In this document: positions 6,368 to 16,044 of the stretch, in pieces | Layout of the letters: each line of letters starts with the position of its first letter | Position numbering within the stretch: position 1 is the stretch's first letter | Assembly (NCBI RefSeq): GCF_014649715.1 | Contig: NZ_BMTO01000009.1 | Location: 124,001-188,000, forward strand | DNA length: 64,000 nt | Direction: 5' to 3' | From: Streptomyces lateritius | GTDB lineage: Bacteria; Actinomycetota; Actinomycetes; Streptomycetales; Streptomycetaceae | Notes under the pieces: generated by a model | Databases searched by the model: none | Told to the model about the DNA's origin: nothing | Seen by the model: the letters and a program-made list of their open reading frames with translations, nothing else | Program-made: the position numbers and the translations under genes

Positions 6368-8506
6368 CTAGCGGTCCTCTCCCCCTCCCTCGCTTCCTTC
6401 TCCCTCTCCTTCTCGTCCTACTTCCTCCGCCGGCTGCCGCTGCCAGGGTGCGTCGGGCGGCGACGGCTCCATGGGGTCGAGCGGCTCCTCCATCCCTTCC
6501 GGCAGCTGGAGTTCGAACTCCCGCGCCTCCGTGCCTGCCAGCGCCTCACGCGTGAACTGGCCCCAGATCTCCGCCGGCGTCCCGCCTCCGTTGATCCGGG
6601 GACGGCCGAGCGCCCCGTACAGCGGCTTCTGTTCGCCCGTCCCCGGGTCCTGGCCCATCATCGCGACCACCGTCGCCAGGTCCGGGGTGTAGCCCGCGAA
6701 CCAGGCCGCCTTGTCGTCCTCGGCCGTGCCCGTCTTGCCCGCCGCCGGCCTGCCCGCGGACAGCGCCGCCGTACCCGTACCGCTCTGCACCACACCGCGC
6801 AGGACCGACGTCACCGTGTCGGCGGCCTCCCGTCGGACCACCTGCCTGCTCTCCGAGGTCGGCAGCGCCAGCTCCTCGCCGTCCTTGCTGATCGAGTCGA
6901 CGAGGGAGTACGTCCCGTGCCTGCCGTGGTTGGCGAGGGTGGCGTACGCCTCCGCCATGTCCAGAACGCTCGCGGTGGCGGGGCCCAGGGCGATCGAGGG
7001 GGAAGGATTGAGGTCGGGAGTGTTCGCGGGCAGTCCCAGCGCGACGGCGATGTCCCTGACCTTGGCGGGGCCGACGTCCACCGCCATCTGGGCGTACACC
7101 GTGTTGACCGAGCTGTCGGTGGCGTTGCGGACGGAGATGTCGCCGTACGACATGTCGTCCTCGTTGGCCGGGTCGTACACGGCGCCGGTCCAGCCCTGCA
7201 CCGGACGCTTGTTGCTGCCGTCGTAGTAGGTGTTCGGGGTGATCGGCTCGCCCTCCTGCGTCTGCGCGGCGCTCTCGACGGCCGCCGTGAGGACGAAGGG
7301 CTTGAAGGTGGAGCCGACCTGGTAGTCGCGACGGGTGGCGTTGTTGACGTACTGCTTGGTGTAGTCGACGCCGCCGTAGAGGGCGAGGACCCGGCCGGTC
7401 GCCGGGTCGATCGCCGCGCCTCCGACCCGTACGAAGCGGTCGGCCGGATGCCGTGCCGGGTCGAGCTTCGACATCACCTGGTCCTCGACGGCGGTGACGA
7501 AGGCGTCTTGCTTGGCCTTCTCCAGGGTGGTGGTGATCCGGTGGCCGCCGCCGGCCAGGGTCTTCTCGTCGAGGAGCCCGTTGCCGATGAGGTACTGCTC
7601 GACGGCCTGCACGATGTAGCCGCGCTGCCCGGAAAGCCCGGTCGAGGGCCGGGCGGGCTCGGGGGTGGGGAAGCGGGCGACGGCCCGGTCGGCGCGGGAG
7701 AGCCACTTCTCCTTGACCATGCCGTTCAGGACGTAGTGCCAGCGGGCGACGGCCCTGGCGCGGTTCTCCGGGCGGGTGGCCACGTCGTAGGCGCTGGGCG
7801 CGTTGAGCAGCGAGGCGAGGTACGCGCCCTCGGTGACGTCGAGCTCACCGGCGTCCTTGCCGTAGTAAGCGCGGGCGGCGGCCTGGATGCCGTAGGCGTT
7901 GCGGCCGAAGTAGCTGGTGTTGAGGTATCCCTCGAAGATCTCGTCCTTGCTCTTCTCGCGGTTGAGCTTGATGGCGATGAAGAACTCCTTCACCTTGCGG
8001 GTGACGGTCTGCTCCTGGACCAGGTAGTAGTTCTTGACGTACTGCTGGGTGATGGTGGAGCCGGACTGCTTGCCCTTGCCGGTGACGGTGTTCCAGGCGG
8101 CGCGGACCATGGCCTTGGGGTCGACGGCCCGGTCGGAGTAGAAGTTCCGGTCCTCGGCAGCGAGAACGGCGTGCTGGACGGGGGCGGGGACGCGCGCGAG
8201 GCGGATGTTCTCGCGGTCGATCTCGCCGTCGCGGGCGATCTGGGTGCCGTCCTGGTAGAGGTACACGTTGCTCTGCGCGGTCGCGGTGGCGTTGGCGGGC
8301 GGAATGTCGACCAGCAGGTATCCGGCGATGAATCCGCCGGTCAGGAGCAGGGCGGTGAGCAGGAACGTGCCGAGCAGCCACCGCAGGACGCGTCGCCTGG
8401 GCCGCTTCCTGTCATTGGTCCAGACTTTGGAGGGGGCGGGCGGTGCGGCGGGGAGGGTGGGGTCCCTCGGCTCCCAGCCGGGCCGCGCTGGCTGACCGTC
8501 GCTCAT
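6368..8506 (-). CDS. Bifunctional penicillin-binding protein (class A PBP)
   Basis: A 712-residue class A PBP. A short basic cytoplasmic tail precedes one membrane helix (about residues 40-65). The glycosyltransferase domain has EDRNFYSDRAVD near residue 118 and GSTITQQYVKN near 150. In the transpeptidase domain, the nucleophile STFK is near 399, SVN near 466 and KTG near 591. It polymerises and cross-links peptidoglycan outside the membrane. The GT motif has Ser-Asp where many members have His. A Glu/Gly-rich tail ends the protein. ATG 8506 follows GGGAG. It is divergent from an ABC exporter operon. Confidence 0.93.
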   Translation of the reverse strand: MSDGQPARPGWEPRDPTLPAAPPAPSKVWTNDRKRPRRRVLRWLLGTFLLTALLLTGGFIAGYLLVDIPPANATATAQSNVYLYQDGTQIARDGEIDRENIRLARVPAPVQHAVLAAEDRNFYSDRAVDPKAMVRAAWNTVTGKGKQSGSTITQQYVKNYYLVQEQTVTRKVKEFFIAIKLNREKSKDEIFEGYLNTSYFGRNAYGIQAAARAYYGKDAGELDVTEGAYLASLLNAPSAYDVATRPENRARAVARWHYVLNGMVKEKWLSRADRAVARFPTPEPARPSTGLSGQRGYIVQAVEQYLIGNGLLDEKTLAGGGHRITTTLEKAKQDAFVTAVEDQVMSKLDPARHPADRFVRVGGAAIDPATGRVLALYGGVDYTKQYVNNATRRDYQVGSTFKPFVLTAAVESAAQTQEGEPITPNTYYDGSNKRPVQGWTGAVYDPANEDDMSYGDISVRNATDSSVNTVYAQMAVDVGPAKVRDIAVALGLPANTPDLNPSPSIALGPATASVLDMAEAYATLANHGRHGTYSLVDSISKDGEELALPTSESRQVVRREAADTVTSVLRGVVQSGTGTAALSAGRPAAGKTGTAEDDKAAWFAGYTPDLATVVAMMGQDPGTGEQKPLYGALGRPRINGGGTPAEIWGQFTREALAGTEAREFELQLPEGMEEPLDPMEPSPPDAPWQRQPAEEVGREGEGEGSEGGGEDR

Positions 8507-8657
8507 GGGCGGAGCTCCCGTACCGGATGAAGGAGGCATGGAAACCCATATTGCACGTAGCAGGACAGAAGCCTGGATTACGACTCGAAATCCACTCGCG
8601 ATGGCGGTACGAGCCCCGCTAGGGTCGTGGGCTTTGGTGTCGACCGGAGGGGGCGGG

Positions 8658-9461
8658 ATGCTGCGGCTCTACATGACTGTTGCCGCGGGTGGGTTCCGAC
8701 GCCATGCCACGTACCGCATGGCCACCGCCGCGGGGGTGTTCACCAACACCGTCTTCGGCTTCATCCTGTCGTACACCTATATCGCCCTGTGGGACGAGCG
8801 GCCGCACCTGGGCGGGTACGACCAGGCGGACGCGCTCGCCTACGTGTGGATCGGTCAGGCGCTACTGGCCACCTGCGCGCTGATGGGTGGTGGGTTCCAG
8901 GAAGAGGTGATGGAGCGGATCCGGACGGGCGACATCGCGGTCGATCTCTACCGCCCCGCCGACCTCCAGACCTGGTGGTTCTCGGACAACCTGGGCCGGT
9001 CCGCGTTCCACCTGCTCGGCCGTGGGGTGGTGCCGATGACGGTCGGAGCGATCGCCTTCGACATCACCCTGCCCTCGCGCCCCTCGACATGGCCGGCGTT
9101 CCTGCTGGCGGTGGCGCTCGGCTCGATCGTCAGCTTCTCCATCTGGTACCTGGTCGCGATGAGCGCGTTCTGGCTCCTCGACGGTCAGGGCGTGGCGCAG
9201 GTGGCCTGGCTGGGCGGGCTGTTCTTCTCCGGGATGCTGCTGCCGCTCAACGTCTTCCCGGGCGCGCTGGGGGAGGTGGCGCGGGTGCTCCCGTGGGCGT
9301 CGATGCTCCAGGTCCCGGCGGATGTGTACCTGGAGAAGTACGAGGGGTGGGGGCTGCTCGGGGCGTTCGCGTTCCAGGGCTGCTGGGCGGTGGTGCTGCT
9401 GGCGGCGGGGCGGGTGGCGCAGACGCTGGCGACGCGGAAGGTGGTGGTGCAGGGTGGCTGA
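8658..9461 (+). CDS. ABC-2 type exporter permease, subunit 1
   Basis: A 267-residue integral membrane protein with about six helices. The MLRLYMTVAAGGFRRHATYRMATAAG start is typical of the ABC-2 permeases that work in pairs with a second dissimilar permease. ATG 8658 directly follows a G-rich ribosome site; the 51 upstream in-frame codons lie in the promoter region between this gene and the divergent PBP. The gene overlaps the next permease by 8 bp, and the ATPase gene follows. The substrate is unknown. Confidence 0.8.
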   Translation: MLRLYMTVAAGGFRRHATYRMATAAGVFTNTVFGFILSYTYIALWDERPHLGGYDQADALAYVWIGQALLATCALMGGGFQEEVMERIRTGDIAVDLYRPADLQTWWFSDNLGRSAFHLLGRGVVPMTVGAIAFDITLPSRPSTWPAFLLAVALGSIVSFSIWYLVAMSAFWLLDGQGVAQVAWLGGLFFSGMLLPLNVFPGALGEVARVLPWASMLQVPADVYLEKYEGWGLLGAFAFQGCWAVVLLAAGRVAQTLATRKVVVQGG

Positions 9462-10377
9462 ACACCCGGTGGACGCGGGGACGGTCCAGACCGAGGGAGC
9501 GGTCGAGGGGCCGGCCGAGGGGCGGGGCGACGGACCGGTCGAGGAGTTCGCGCCGGTCCTCGGAGGGTCGCTCCTCGGTGAGTCCTGGCGTACGTACCGG
9601 ATGGTCGCGGGCATGTGGATCCGGTCGACGATGACGTACCGCGCATCCTTCGCGCTCACCCTCTTCTCCAGCTTCACCGTCACCTTCTTCGACTTCGTCG
9701 TCATCCTGCTGATGTTCGGTCAGGTGCGGGGGCTCGGTGGCTTCTCCTTCCCCGAGGTCGCGTTCCTGTACGGCACCACCAGCACGTCGTTCGGCCTCGC
9801 GGACCTGACGATGGGCTCGCTCCAGCGGATGGGCAGACGGGTGCGTCTCGGCTCGCTCGACACCTTCCTGCTGCGCCCGGTGCCGGTGCTCGCGCAGGTG
9901 GCGGCGGACCAGTTCGCGCTGCGGCGGCTGGGGCGGGTGTTGCAGGGCCTGCTGGTGCTGGTCTGGGGGCTGGTGCTGCTCGATGTGGAGTGGACGGTGC
10001 TGAAGGTGCTCCTGCTGCCGGTGATGCTGGTGTGCGGGGCGCTGATCTTCTCGGCGGTGATGGTGATCGGCGCGTCGGCGCTGTTCTGGGCGCAGGACGC
10101 GGCCGAGGTCACGAGCTCCTTCACGTACGGCGGGAACACGCTGCTGCAGTACCCGCCGTCGATCTTCGCGCAGGACCTGGTGCGGGGCGTCGTGTACGTG
10201 GTGCCGCTGGCCTTCGTGAACTGGGTGCCGGCGCTGTACATCCTCGGGCGGCCCGCCCCGGCGGGGGTGCCGGCCTGGACCGTGTTCGCGTCGCCGCTGG
10301 TGGCGGTGGTGTGCTGCGTGCTGGCGGGCCTCGCGTGGCGGGCGGGACTTCGTTCATACCGATCGACAGGGAGCTGA
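9454..10377 (+). CDS. ABC-2 type exporter permease, subunit 2
   Basis: A 307-residue permease with a roughly 45-residue acidic N-terminal tail and then six helices. It is of the same general family as the preceding gene (SWRTYRMVAGMWIRSTMTYR resembles the first-helix region of partner 1). GTG 9454 overlaps the end of the first permease gene, implying translational coupling. The ATP-binding subunit starts 3 bp after this stop. Both permeases with one ATPase would make a heteromeric exporter. Confidence 0.8.
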   Translation: MAEHPVDAGTVQTEGAVEGPAEGRGDGPVEEFAPVLGGSLLGESWRTYRMVAGMWIRSTMTYRASFALTLFSSFTVTFFDFVVILLMFGQVRGLGGFSFPEVAFLYGTTSTSFGLADLTMGSLQRMGRRVRLGSLDTFLLRPVPVLAQVAADQFALRRLGRVLQGLLVLVWGLVLLDVEWTVLKVLLLPVMLVCGALIFSAVMVIGASALFWAQDAAEVTSSFTYGGNTLLQYPPSIFAQDLVRGVVYVVPLAFVNWVPALYILGRPAPAGVPAWTVFASPLVAVVCCVLAGLAWRAGLRSYRSTGS

Positions 10378-10379
10378 GC

Positions 10380-11405
10380 ATGACTTTCAGCGGGGCCTTC
10401 GGCGAGGCCGGCAGCGGGGCCCTCAGCGGGTCCTTCATCGAGCTGGAGAACGTCGAGAAGGTCTTCTCGGTGCGCCGGAAGGCCGGACTCGTACGGAGGG
10501 AGAAGTCGGAGGTCCGGGCGGTCGACGGCATCAGCTTCGGCGTGGAACGCGGCGAGATGGTCGGCTACATCGGCCCGAACGGCGCCGGCAAGTCGACCAC
10601 GATCAAGATGCTGACCGGCATCCTCACCCCGAGCGGGGGCAGGCTGCGGGTGGCCGGTATCGATCCGTCGAGGGAGCGGACCCGGCTCGCGCAGCGGATC
10701 GGGGTGGTGTTCGGGCAGCGGACGACGCTGTGGTGGGACCTGCCGCTGAAGGACTCGTACCGCCTGATGCACCGGATGTACCGGATCCCGGACGACCGCT
10801 TCGCCGCGAATCTGGCGCGGTGCGTGGAACTGCTGGAGCTGGGTGAGCTGCTGGACGTCCCCGTACGCCAGCTCTCCCTCGGCCAGCGGATGCGCGGGGA
10901 CATCGCGGCGGCGCTGCTGCACGACCCGGACGTGCTCTACCTGGACGAGCCGACGATCGGACTCGACGTGGTGTCCAAGGCGCGGGTGCGGGAGTTCCTG
11001 CGGGAGCTCAACGCCACGCGGGGCACGACGGTGCTGCTCACCACCCACGACCTGACCGACATCGAGCAGCTCTGCAAGCGGGTGATGGTGATCGACCACG
11101 GGCGGCTGATGTACGACGGGGCGCTCGGCGGGCTGCACGAGGCGGGGGAGAGCGAGCGGCTGCTGGTGGTGGACCTGGAGCGGGAGCTGCCGCCGATCGA
11201 GGTGGCAGGGGCCCGATTCGTACGGGCGGAGGGTCCGAGGCAGTGGCTCGCCTTCCCCTCGTCGGCGTCGGCGGCCCCGGTGGTGGCGGCGGTCGCGGCG
11301 GCGTACCCGCTGGTGGACCTGTCGGTGCGGGAGCCGGACATCGAGGCCGTGATCGCGAAGATGTACGGGGAACGGGAACTCGGCGCGCGGGCGGGGAGTC
11401 CCTGA
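10380..11405 (+). CDS. ABC exporter ATP-binding protein
   Basis: A 341-residue ABC ATPase. Walker A is GPNGAGKST, the signature is LSLGQRMRGD and Walker B is VLYLDEPTIGLD, followed by the switch histidine in LLTTHD. The FGQRTTLWWDLP segment after the Q-loop is characteristic of ATPases paired with two ABC-2 permeases of the preceding type. A C-terminal extension of about 80 residues is probably regulatory. It starts 3 bp after the second permease and powers that exporter from the cytoplasmic face. Confidence 0.92.
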   Translation: MTFSGAFGEAGSGALSGSFIELENVEKVFSVRRKAGLVRREKSEVRAVDGISFGVERGEMVGYIGPNGAGKSTTIKMLTGILTPSGGRLRVAGIDPSRERTRLAQRIGVVFGQRTTLWWDLPLKDSYRLMHRMYRIPDDRFAANLARCVELLELGELLDVPVRQLSLGQRMRGDIAAALLHDPDVLYLDEPTIGLDVVSKARVREFLRELNATRGTTVLLTTHDLTDIEQLCKRVMVIDHGRLMYDGALGGLHEAGESERLLVVDLERELPPIEVAGARFVRAEGPRQWLAFPSSASAAPVVAAVAAAYPLVDLSVREPDIEAVIAKMYGERELGARAGSP

Positions 11406-11422
11406 GGTAGGGAGGTCAGGTG

Positions 11423-12799
11423 ATGAGCGACACGAGGGGTCAGGACGTGAGGCGGTCGGACGGTGGGGACGGGAGCCCTGTGGAGCCGTCGGGCGGCGGT
11501 GGGGCGGCCCGGGAGGGCGGCAGAATCCCCCTCGTGGCGTTCTCGTACACGGCGGCGGACGCGGAGCGCCAGCGCGGAGTGCGGCGTATGAAGACCTTCG
11601 CGACGGGCCTGCTGATCGCTGTCGCCGTCGTCTACGTCCTGGCGACATGGGCGGAGAAGGCGGGTCTCGGCGCCTGGGCCGGCTATGTGGCGGCGGCGGC
11701 GGAGGCCGGCATGGTGGGCGCGCTGGCGGACTGGTTCGCGGTGACGGCGCTGTTCCGGCGACCGCTCGGTCTCCCGATCCCGCACACCGCGATCATCCCG
11801 ACGAAGAAGGACCAGCTGGGGGCCACGCTGGGGTCGTTCGTCGGCGAGAACTTCCTGTCGGCGGACGTCGTACGGGGACGGCTGCACGCGCTCGGGATCG
11901 CCGGCCGGCTGGGGGCGTGGCTCGCCGAACCGGCCCACGCGGACCGGGTCACCGGGGAGCTCGCCACGGCGCTGCGGGGCGCGCTGACGGTACTGCGGGA
12001 CTCCGACGTCCAGGCGGTCGTCGGGGAGGCGATCACCCGACGGGCGGAGGCGGCGGAGGTGGCGCCGGGCATCGGCAAGACCTTGGAGAGGATCGTCGCG
12101 GACGGGGCGCACCACCGGGCCGTGGACCTGGTCTGCGCGCGGGCGCACGACTGGCTGGTCTTCCACGCGGACTCGGTGATGGACGCGGTACAGGGCGGGG
12201 CGCCGGGCTGGACGCCCCGTTTCGTGGACCGCCGGGTGGGCGAGCGGGTCTACAAGGAGCTGCTGCGCTTCGTGACGGAGATGCGCGACATGCCGGCGCA
12301 CCCGGCGCGCGGCGCGATCGACCGCTTCCTGACGGACTTCGCGGCCGACCTGCAGGGAGACACGGACACGCGCGCGCGGGTGGAACGCCTGAAGGGGGAG
12401 CTGCTGGCCCGCCCGGAGATCCAGGACATCATCGCGTCGGCCTGGTCGTCGGTCCGCGGCCTGATCATCGCGGCGGCTGAGGACGACCACAGCCAGCTGC
12501 GCCTGCGGGCGAGGGCCTCGCTGATCTCCCTGGGCGGGCGCCTGGTGACGGACGCCCGGCTGCAGGCGAAGGTGGAGGGCTGGGTGGAGGACGCGGCGTC
12601 GTACGTGGTGACGACGTACCGGAACGAGATCACGTCCCTGATCAGCGACACGGTGGCGGGCTGGGACGCCAACCAGACCTCGAAGAAGATTGAGGCGAAC
12701 ATCGGCCGGGACCTGCAGTTCATCAGGATCAACGGCACGGTGGTGGGCGCGCTGGCGGGCCTGGCGATCTACACGGTGAGCCACGCGCTGGGCGGCTGA
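11423..12799 (+). CDS. DUF445 (YjiN-like) membrane protein
   Basis: A 458-residue protein from ATG 11423, after GGGAGG; a GTG three bases earlier is the alternative. A Gly/Glu-rich N-terminus is followed by a membrane helix (TFATGLLIAVAVVYVLATWA) and the DUF445 hallmark GMVGALADWFAVTALFRRPLGLPIPHTAIIP-type region (about residues 95-125). A long helical, probably coiled-coil body follows, and a C-terminal membrane helix (IRINGTVVGALAGLAIYTVSH) ends it. The function of the family is unknown. It is 17 bp downstream of the ABC operon. Confidence 0.85.
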   Translation: MSDTRGQDVRRSDGGDGSPVEPSGGGGAAREGGRIPLVAFSYTAADAERQRGVRRMKTFATGLLIAVAVVYVLATWAEKAGLGAWAGYVAAAAEAGMVGALADWFAVTALFRRPLGLPIPHTAIIPTKKDQLGATLGSFVGENFLSADVVRGRLHALGIAGRLGAWLAEPAHADRVTGELATALRGALTVLRDSDVQAVVGEAITRRAEAAEVAPGIGKTLERIVADGAHHRAVDLVCARAHDWLVFHADSVMDAVQGGAPGWTPRFVDRRVGERVYKELLRFVTEMRDMPAHPARGAIDRFLTDFAADLQGDTDTRARVERLKGELLARPEIQDIIASAWSSVRGLIIAAAEDDHSQLRLRARASLISLGGRLVTDARLQAKVEGWVEDAASYVVTTYRNEITSLISDTVAGWDANQTSKKIEANIGRDLQFIRINGTVVGALAGLAIYTVSHALGG

Positions 12800-12829
12800 G
12801 TTCCGGCTCAGCCACCCAGCGCCGGTGGA

Positions 12830-12869
12830 CCGCGCACGGGGGGTGGTAGGGGGCCCGTGCCGTGCGCGG
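12830..12869. terminator. Hairpin between convergent genes
   Basis: CCGCGCACGG and CCGTGCGCGG form a 10-bp stem with a 20-nt loop, between the DUF445 gene (+) and the small membrane protein gene (-). It is probably a bidirectional terminator. Confidence 0.5.
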
Positions 12870-12938
12870 CGGGGGAGGTGCCGGTTAATACGCGCGCCGC
12901 ACCCGGAGCGTTCAACCCTCCCGAGAAATCCTCGGCCC

Positions 12939-13241
12939 TCAGCCCTTGTTCCGGGTGACGGCCCAGGAGGCGCCGGCCATCCCCCCGGCGACGGCGAACA
13001 CCGCGGGCCATGCCCCGACCTTCTTGGCGAGCGGATGCGACCCGGCGAACGCGGCCACATACCCCGCCGCGAGCCCGGCGGCCCCCATCCCTCCGACCTC
13101 CCGCCGCCACTCCCGCACGGCCACCCCACCGGCGGCCGCGAGCACGACGCCCCCGAGCGCCCGCTTCTGGGTCCAGCGGGCGACGGCGTACCCCCCGACG
13201 AGACCGACGGCGGCTATGGCGGGGGAAGGGATGCGGGGCAT
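12939..13241 (-). CDS. Small membrane protein, unknown
   Basis: A 100-residue, Gly/Ala-rich protein with three or four short hydrophobic segments (AIAAVGLVGGYAVARW, GGVVLAAAGGVAV, AAGLAAGYVAAFAG, AVFAVAGGMAGASWAV). It ends in RNKG. It is probably an integral membrane protein. I do not recognise a family. It stands alone between the DUF445 and Excalibur genes. Confidence 0.65.
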   Translation of the reverse strand: MPRIPSPAIAAVGLVGGYAVARWTQKRALGGVVLAAAGGVAVREWRREVGGMGAAGLAAGYVAAFAGSHPLAKKVGAWPAVFAVAGGMAGASWAVTRNKG

Positions 13242-13292
13242 GGGATCGCCTTTCGTGCGCTTTCCGTCTTTCTGCTTCCTACGAGCCTAACT

Positions 13293-14156
13293 TCAGCCCT
13301 CGCAGCCGACCCCGTCCCCGTCCCGGTCGAGGTGCCGCCCGTACCCGGGGTCACCCCGGTGCACGGGAGCGGCGCCGGCGGCGCGGGCGGCGGAGCAGTT
13401 CTCGTAGGAGGTACTGCCACCGCCTCCACCGGTCGACCCCCCGGACCCGGAGCCGGAGCCGGACCCGGACCCGGAGCCGGACCCGGAGCCTCCGGAGTAG
13501 GGCTCACATCCCACCCCGTCCCCGTCCCGGTCGAGATGGCTCCCGTATCCGGGATCACCCTGGTACACGGGGGCGGCACCCGCGGCCCGGGCGGCATCAC
13601 AGTTCTGGTAGGAGACCGCGGGAGGCGTTGTTCTCTTCGTACGGGTAGGGGCGGGTGTGGGTGTCGGCGTGGGGCTGGGCGCGGTGACCGTGATGCGTAC
13701 GACGGCGGTGCCCCCCGCCGTACCGGGGTCCTTCGGCTCCACCCGGTAGACGAACTCGTCCTCACCGCTGTACCCGGCCTCGGGCGTGTACTGGACGGTG
13801 ACGCCGTCGACTTCGACGCTGCCGTGGCCGGGTTCCGAATGGACGGTCAGCTCGTATTCACTCTCCTCCAGGACGCTCGTGAGCGGCTTGTGCTCCCCAC
13901 CCGCGACCTTGGCCGCGGTGTCGTTGGCCAGCACGGCGATGACAAGCCGCGCGCCCTGCGCGCTCTCCTCGTCGTCGACCAGCTTGAGCGTGCCTCCCGC
14001 CGTCGGCGCAGCACTCGTTGCCGCACTCACCGACGTGGCCGCAGCCGGCTTGGCATCACTGCCCCCGCCGCCCCCACCACACCCCGCGAGCGCCCCCACG
14101 GCTACAGCCGACGCGATCAGCGCTCTCTGGCAGCGACGTATCTCTCCCGCACGCAC
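13293..14156 (-). CDS. Lipoprotein with Ig-like domain and two Excalibur repeats
   Basis: A 287-residue secreted protein. GTG 14156 gives a signal peptide with lipobox LAGC (Cys26) followed by six glycines. A cadherin/Ig-like module (ending YTPEAGYSGEDEFVYRV, about residues 70-155) is followed by a Pro/Thr linker. Two near-identical Excalibur domains come next, each with the calcium-binding-like DRDGDGVGCE motif, joined by a Gly-Ser repeat of about 20 residues. It should be anchored on the outer membrane face; duplicated Excalibur units suggest calcium-dependent binding. The track of in-frame codons upstream of 14156 is not supported by a ribosome site. Confidence 0.85.
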   Translation of the reverse strand: MRAGEIRRCQRALIASAVAVGALAGCGGGGGGSDAKPAAATSVSAATSAAPTAGGTLKLVDDEESAQGARLVIAVLANDTAAKVAGGEHKPLTSVLEESEYELTVHSEPGHGSVEVDGVTVQYTPEAGYSGEDEFVYRVEPKDPGTAGGTAVVRITVTAPSPTPTPTPAPTRTKRTTPPAVSYQNCDAARAAGAAPVYQGDPGYGSHLDRDGDGVGCEPYSGGSGSGSGSGSGSGSGSGGSTGGGGGSTSYENCSAARAAGAAPVHRGDPGYGRHLDRDGDGVGCEG

Positions 14157-14256
14157 AACAAGCCCCCCAAGGCCTTCCGGTAATGGAGAAGCCACCGATG
14201 CTGCCACGGATGAGGGCGAGCCGAGGTGGAATCGTGAACTTCTCGTGAAGCTCAAT

Positions 14257-14574
14257 TCATCGTGGCAGTTCAGACGCTGTCTGTCCGCAGTCGACACCAG
14301 TAAAGAGGAGGGTGGGCTCGGCGAGGATGTCGCGGCCCGCTTCACTCTTGTAGATCTCGTCGACGCTACCGAAACGCGCTTCCGAGTAGTCCAGTTCGAG
14401 CAGGGCCGCCGCCTGCCGGACCGATGCCTCGTCGGGACCTTCGATCTCCAAGAAGGTGGGCAGGTCGGGCCAGGTGTCGAGGTCGAAGGCGACCTCGCCC
14501 AGGCGCCACTCCTCGCGGTAGTTCTCCTGGTAGCGGACCTCGGTGAGGCCGAGTCGGCGAAGGATGTCGGCCAT
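14257..14574 (-). pseudogene. Truncated CYTH-domain gene (class IV adenylate cyclase-like)
   Basis: About 105 residues resembling the C-terminal half of a CYTH protein: ILRRLGL, a YREEWRLGEVAFDLDTWPDLPTF-type segment, then FLEIEG. In-frame sequence of the same character continues back to about 14600 (CLDLHS). The N-terminal half, with the ExExK signature that defines the active site, is absent. The missing part would lie where the methyltransferase gene begins. I interpret this as a gene truncated when the neighbouring island arrived; it may still be translated from ATG 14574. Confidence 0.65.
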
Positions 14575-14682
14575 GGAGTGCAGATCGAGGCAGTTGCGGT
14601 CGGTAGCAGACGGCGTTCCGCGCGGCTGGGTGCAGTTGGACGCATCGGGAATTGCCGACGCACCCGACCTCGCCAGCCACTG

Positions 14683-16035
14683 TCAGCCGCGGAGGAAGTC
14701 GTAGATGGAGGACGCTATGGCCTTGCCGAGGGGAATAGGTACGGCGTTTCCGATCTGCGTAGCGATCTCCGTCTTGGAGCCGCACCAGCGGAATTCGACG
14801 GGGAATCCCTGGATGCGGGCGGCTTCGTAGTGGGTGATCGGCCGCCCGTCCTCCGGATGCAGGTAGCGCCCCTTCTCGGGCTTGAAGAACTCGGTCCTGA
14901 TCGTGACCGAAGGCTGACCAAGGCGTAGGCGTCCCATGACGTCACCGGTGCCGGTGTTGTGATTGTCCCAGCTCTCGGTCGAAAGGTACCTCACCGGGGT
15001 CTTCACGCCCGATGGAGTCGGCGAAGTGAAAAATACAATCTTGCCGGACTCGTCGACGGTGTACCACTTGTTGCGCAGATCCTTGCGGTTTCCCCCTTCG
15101 GGGATGGCGAGGTAGCGCGCGATTGAGAGTGTCTCCGGATTGCGGCCGAAGTGTAGATCCCTTGTAGTGAAGACTCCGGGGACGACAGCGTCGACCTCCG
15201 AAATGTGATCTTTGCCGTCTGGCAACTCGGTGCCACTTATGTCGAGTTCCTTCGACTCGTCGAAGACGCTGTCCACGGCCCTCCAATAATCGAGCCCTCC
15301 ATCGATCCCGGGAAACTGCTGACCCGGAATCCGCTCTACATTCTTGGGGCGTCGTACATGCGTCCGCGAGGGATAGGTCATGGCCCGGCCGTTGTCGATA
15401 TCGCGACGTACGCCGATGACGATGGCGCGGCGACGAGCTTGAACAGCACCGTAATCTGCGGCGTTGAGGAGGTAGCGCTTGGTCTTCTGCTCCTCGGTGT
15501 CGGACGGCTGATGGCCGGGAGGATCGACAAGCCGGTATTCGGCCAGCAGCCCTCCTGTCCCCACCTCGCGAAGCAGGTTCTGGAACTCGCTCGACTTGAG
15601 GAAGCGATCGACGTTCTCGATGACGAAGACCTTCGGACGGATCGTGGCGACGATCCGAACGTATTCCTCCCAAAGGCGGTTGCGCTCGCTGCCCTTTTTC
15701 TTGCGGTTCAAGGCGGAGAAGCCCTGACAGGGAGGGCCTCCGACGACGACATCCGCTTGGAGATCGCCCGGCTGCGGCTTCCAACCCTCGATATCGCCGT
15801 AGTAGACCCGGGACTCCGGAAGGCTCTTGTCGGGACGACCGCTTCCGAAGTTCACCGCGTAGGTGGCGGCTGCCGCCCGGTTGTGTTCTACCGCGGCGAT
15901 GCTGTGGAAGACCGGGCCAACTTCCTGCGCCCCGACCGGACGGAACTCGTGAAATCCCTGGGTGAAGCCACCGCAGCCTGCGAAAAGATCTAGAACGGTG
16001 ATGGGCTCATGGATGGTGGGACGGGGCGCGCGCAT
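14683..16035 (-). CDS. DNA (cytosine-5) methyltransferase, intact
   Basis: A 450-residue Dcm-family enzyme with all main motifs: I LDLFAGCGGF (residues 15-24), IV GGPPCQGFS with catalytic Cys103, VI ENV (140-142), VIII QARRR (199-203), and X QIGNAVP near the end. The region between VIII and IX is the target recognition domain. It methylates cytosine C5 using SAM, probably protecting host DNA. It starts 9 bp after the degenerate homologue upstream and closes the defence operon. G+C is visibly lower than in flanking core genes, which suggests transfer. Confidence 0.93.
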   Translation of the reverse strand: MRAPRPTIHEPITVLDLFAGCGGFTQGFHEFRPVGAQEVGPVFHSIAAVEHNRAAAATYAVNFGSGRPDKSLPESRVYYGDIEGWKPQPGDLQADVVVGGPPCQGFSALNRKKKGSERNRLWEEYVRIVATIRPKVFVIENVDRFLKSSEFQNLLREVGTGGLLAEYRLVDPPGHQPSDTEEQKTKRYLLNAADYGAVQARRRAIVIGVRRDIDNGRAMTYPSRTHVRRPKNVERIPGQQFPGIDGGLDYWRAVDSVFDESKELDISGTELPDGKDHISEVDAVVPGVFTTRDLHFGRNPETLSIARYLAIPEGGNRKDLRNKWYTVDESGKIVFFTSPTPSGVKTPVRYLSTESWDNHNTGTGDVMGRLRLGQPSVTIRTEFFKPEKGRYLHPEDGRPITHYEAARIQGFPVEFRWCGSKTEIATQIGNAVPIPLGKAIASSIYDFLRG

Positions 16036-16044
16036 GGAGCGATC

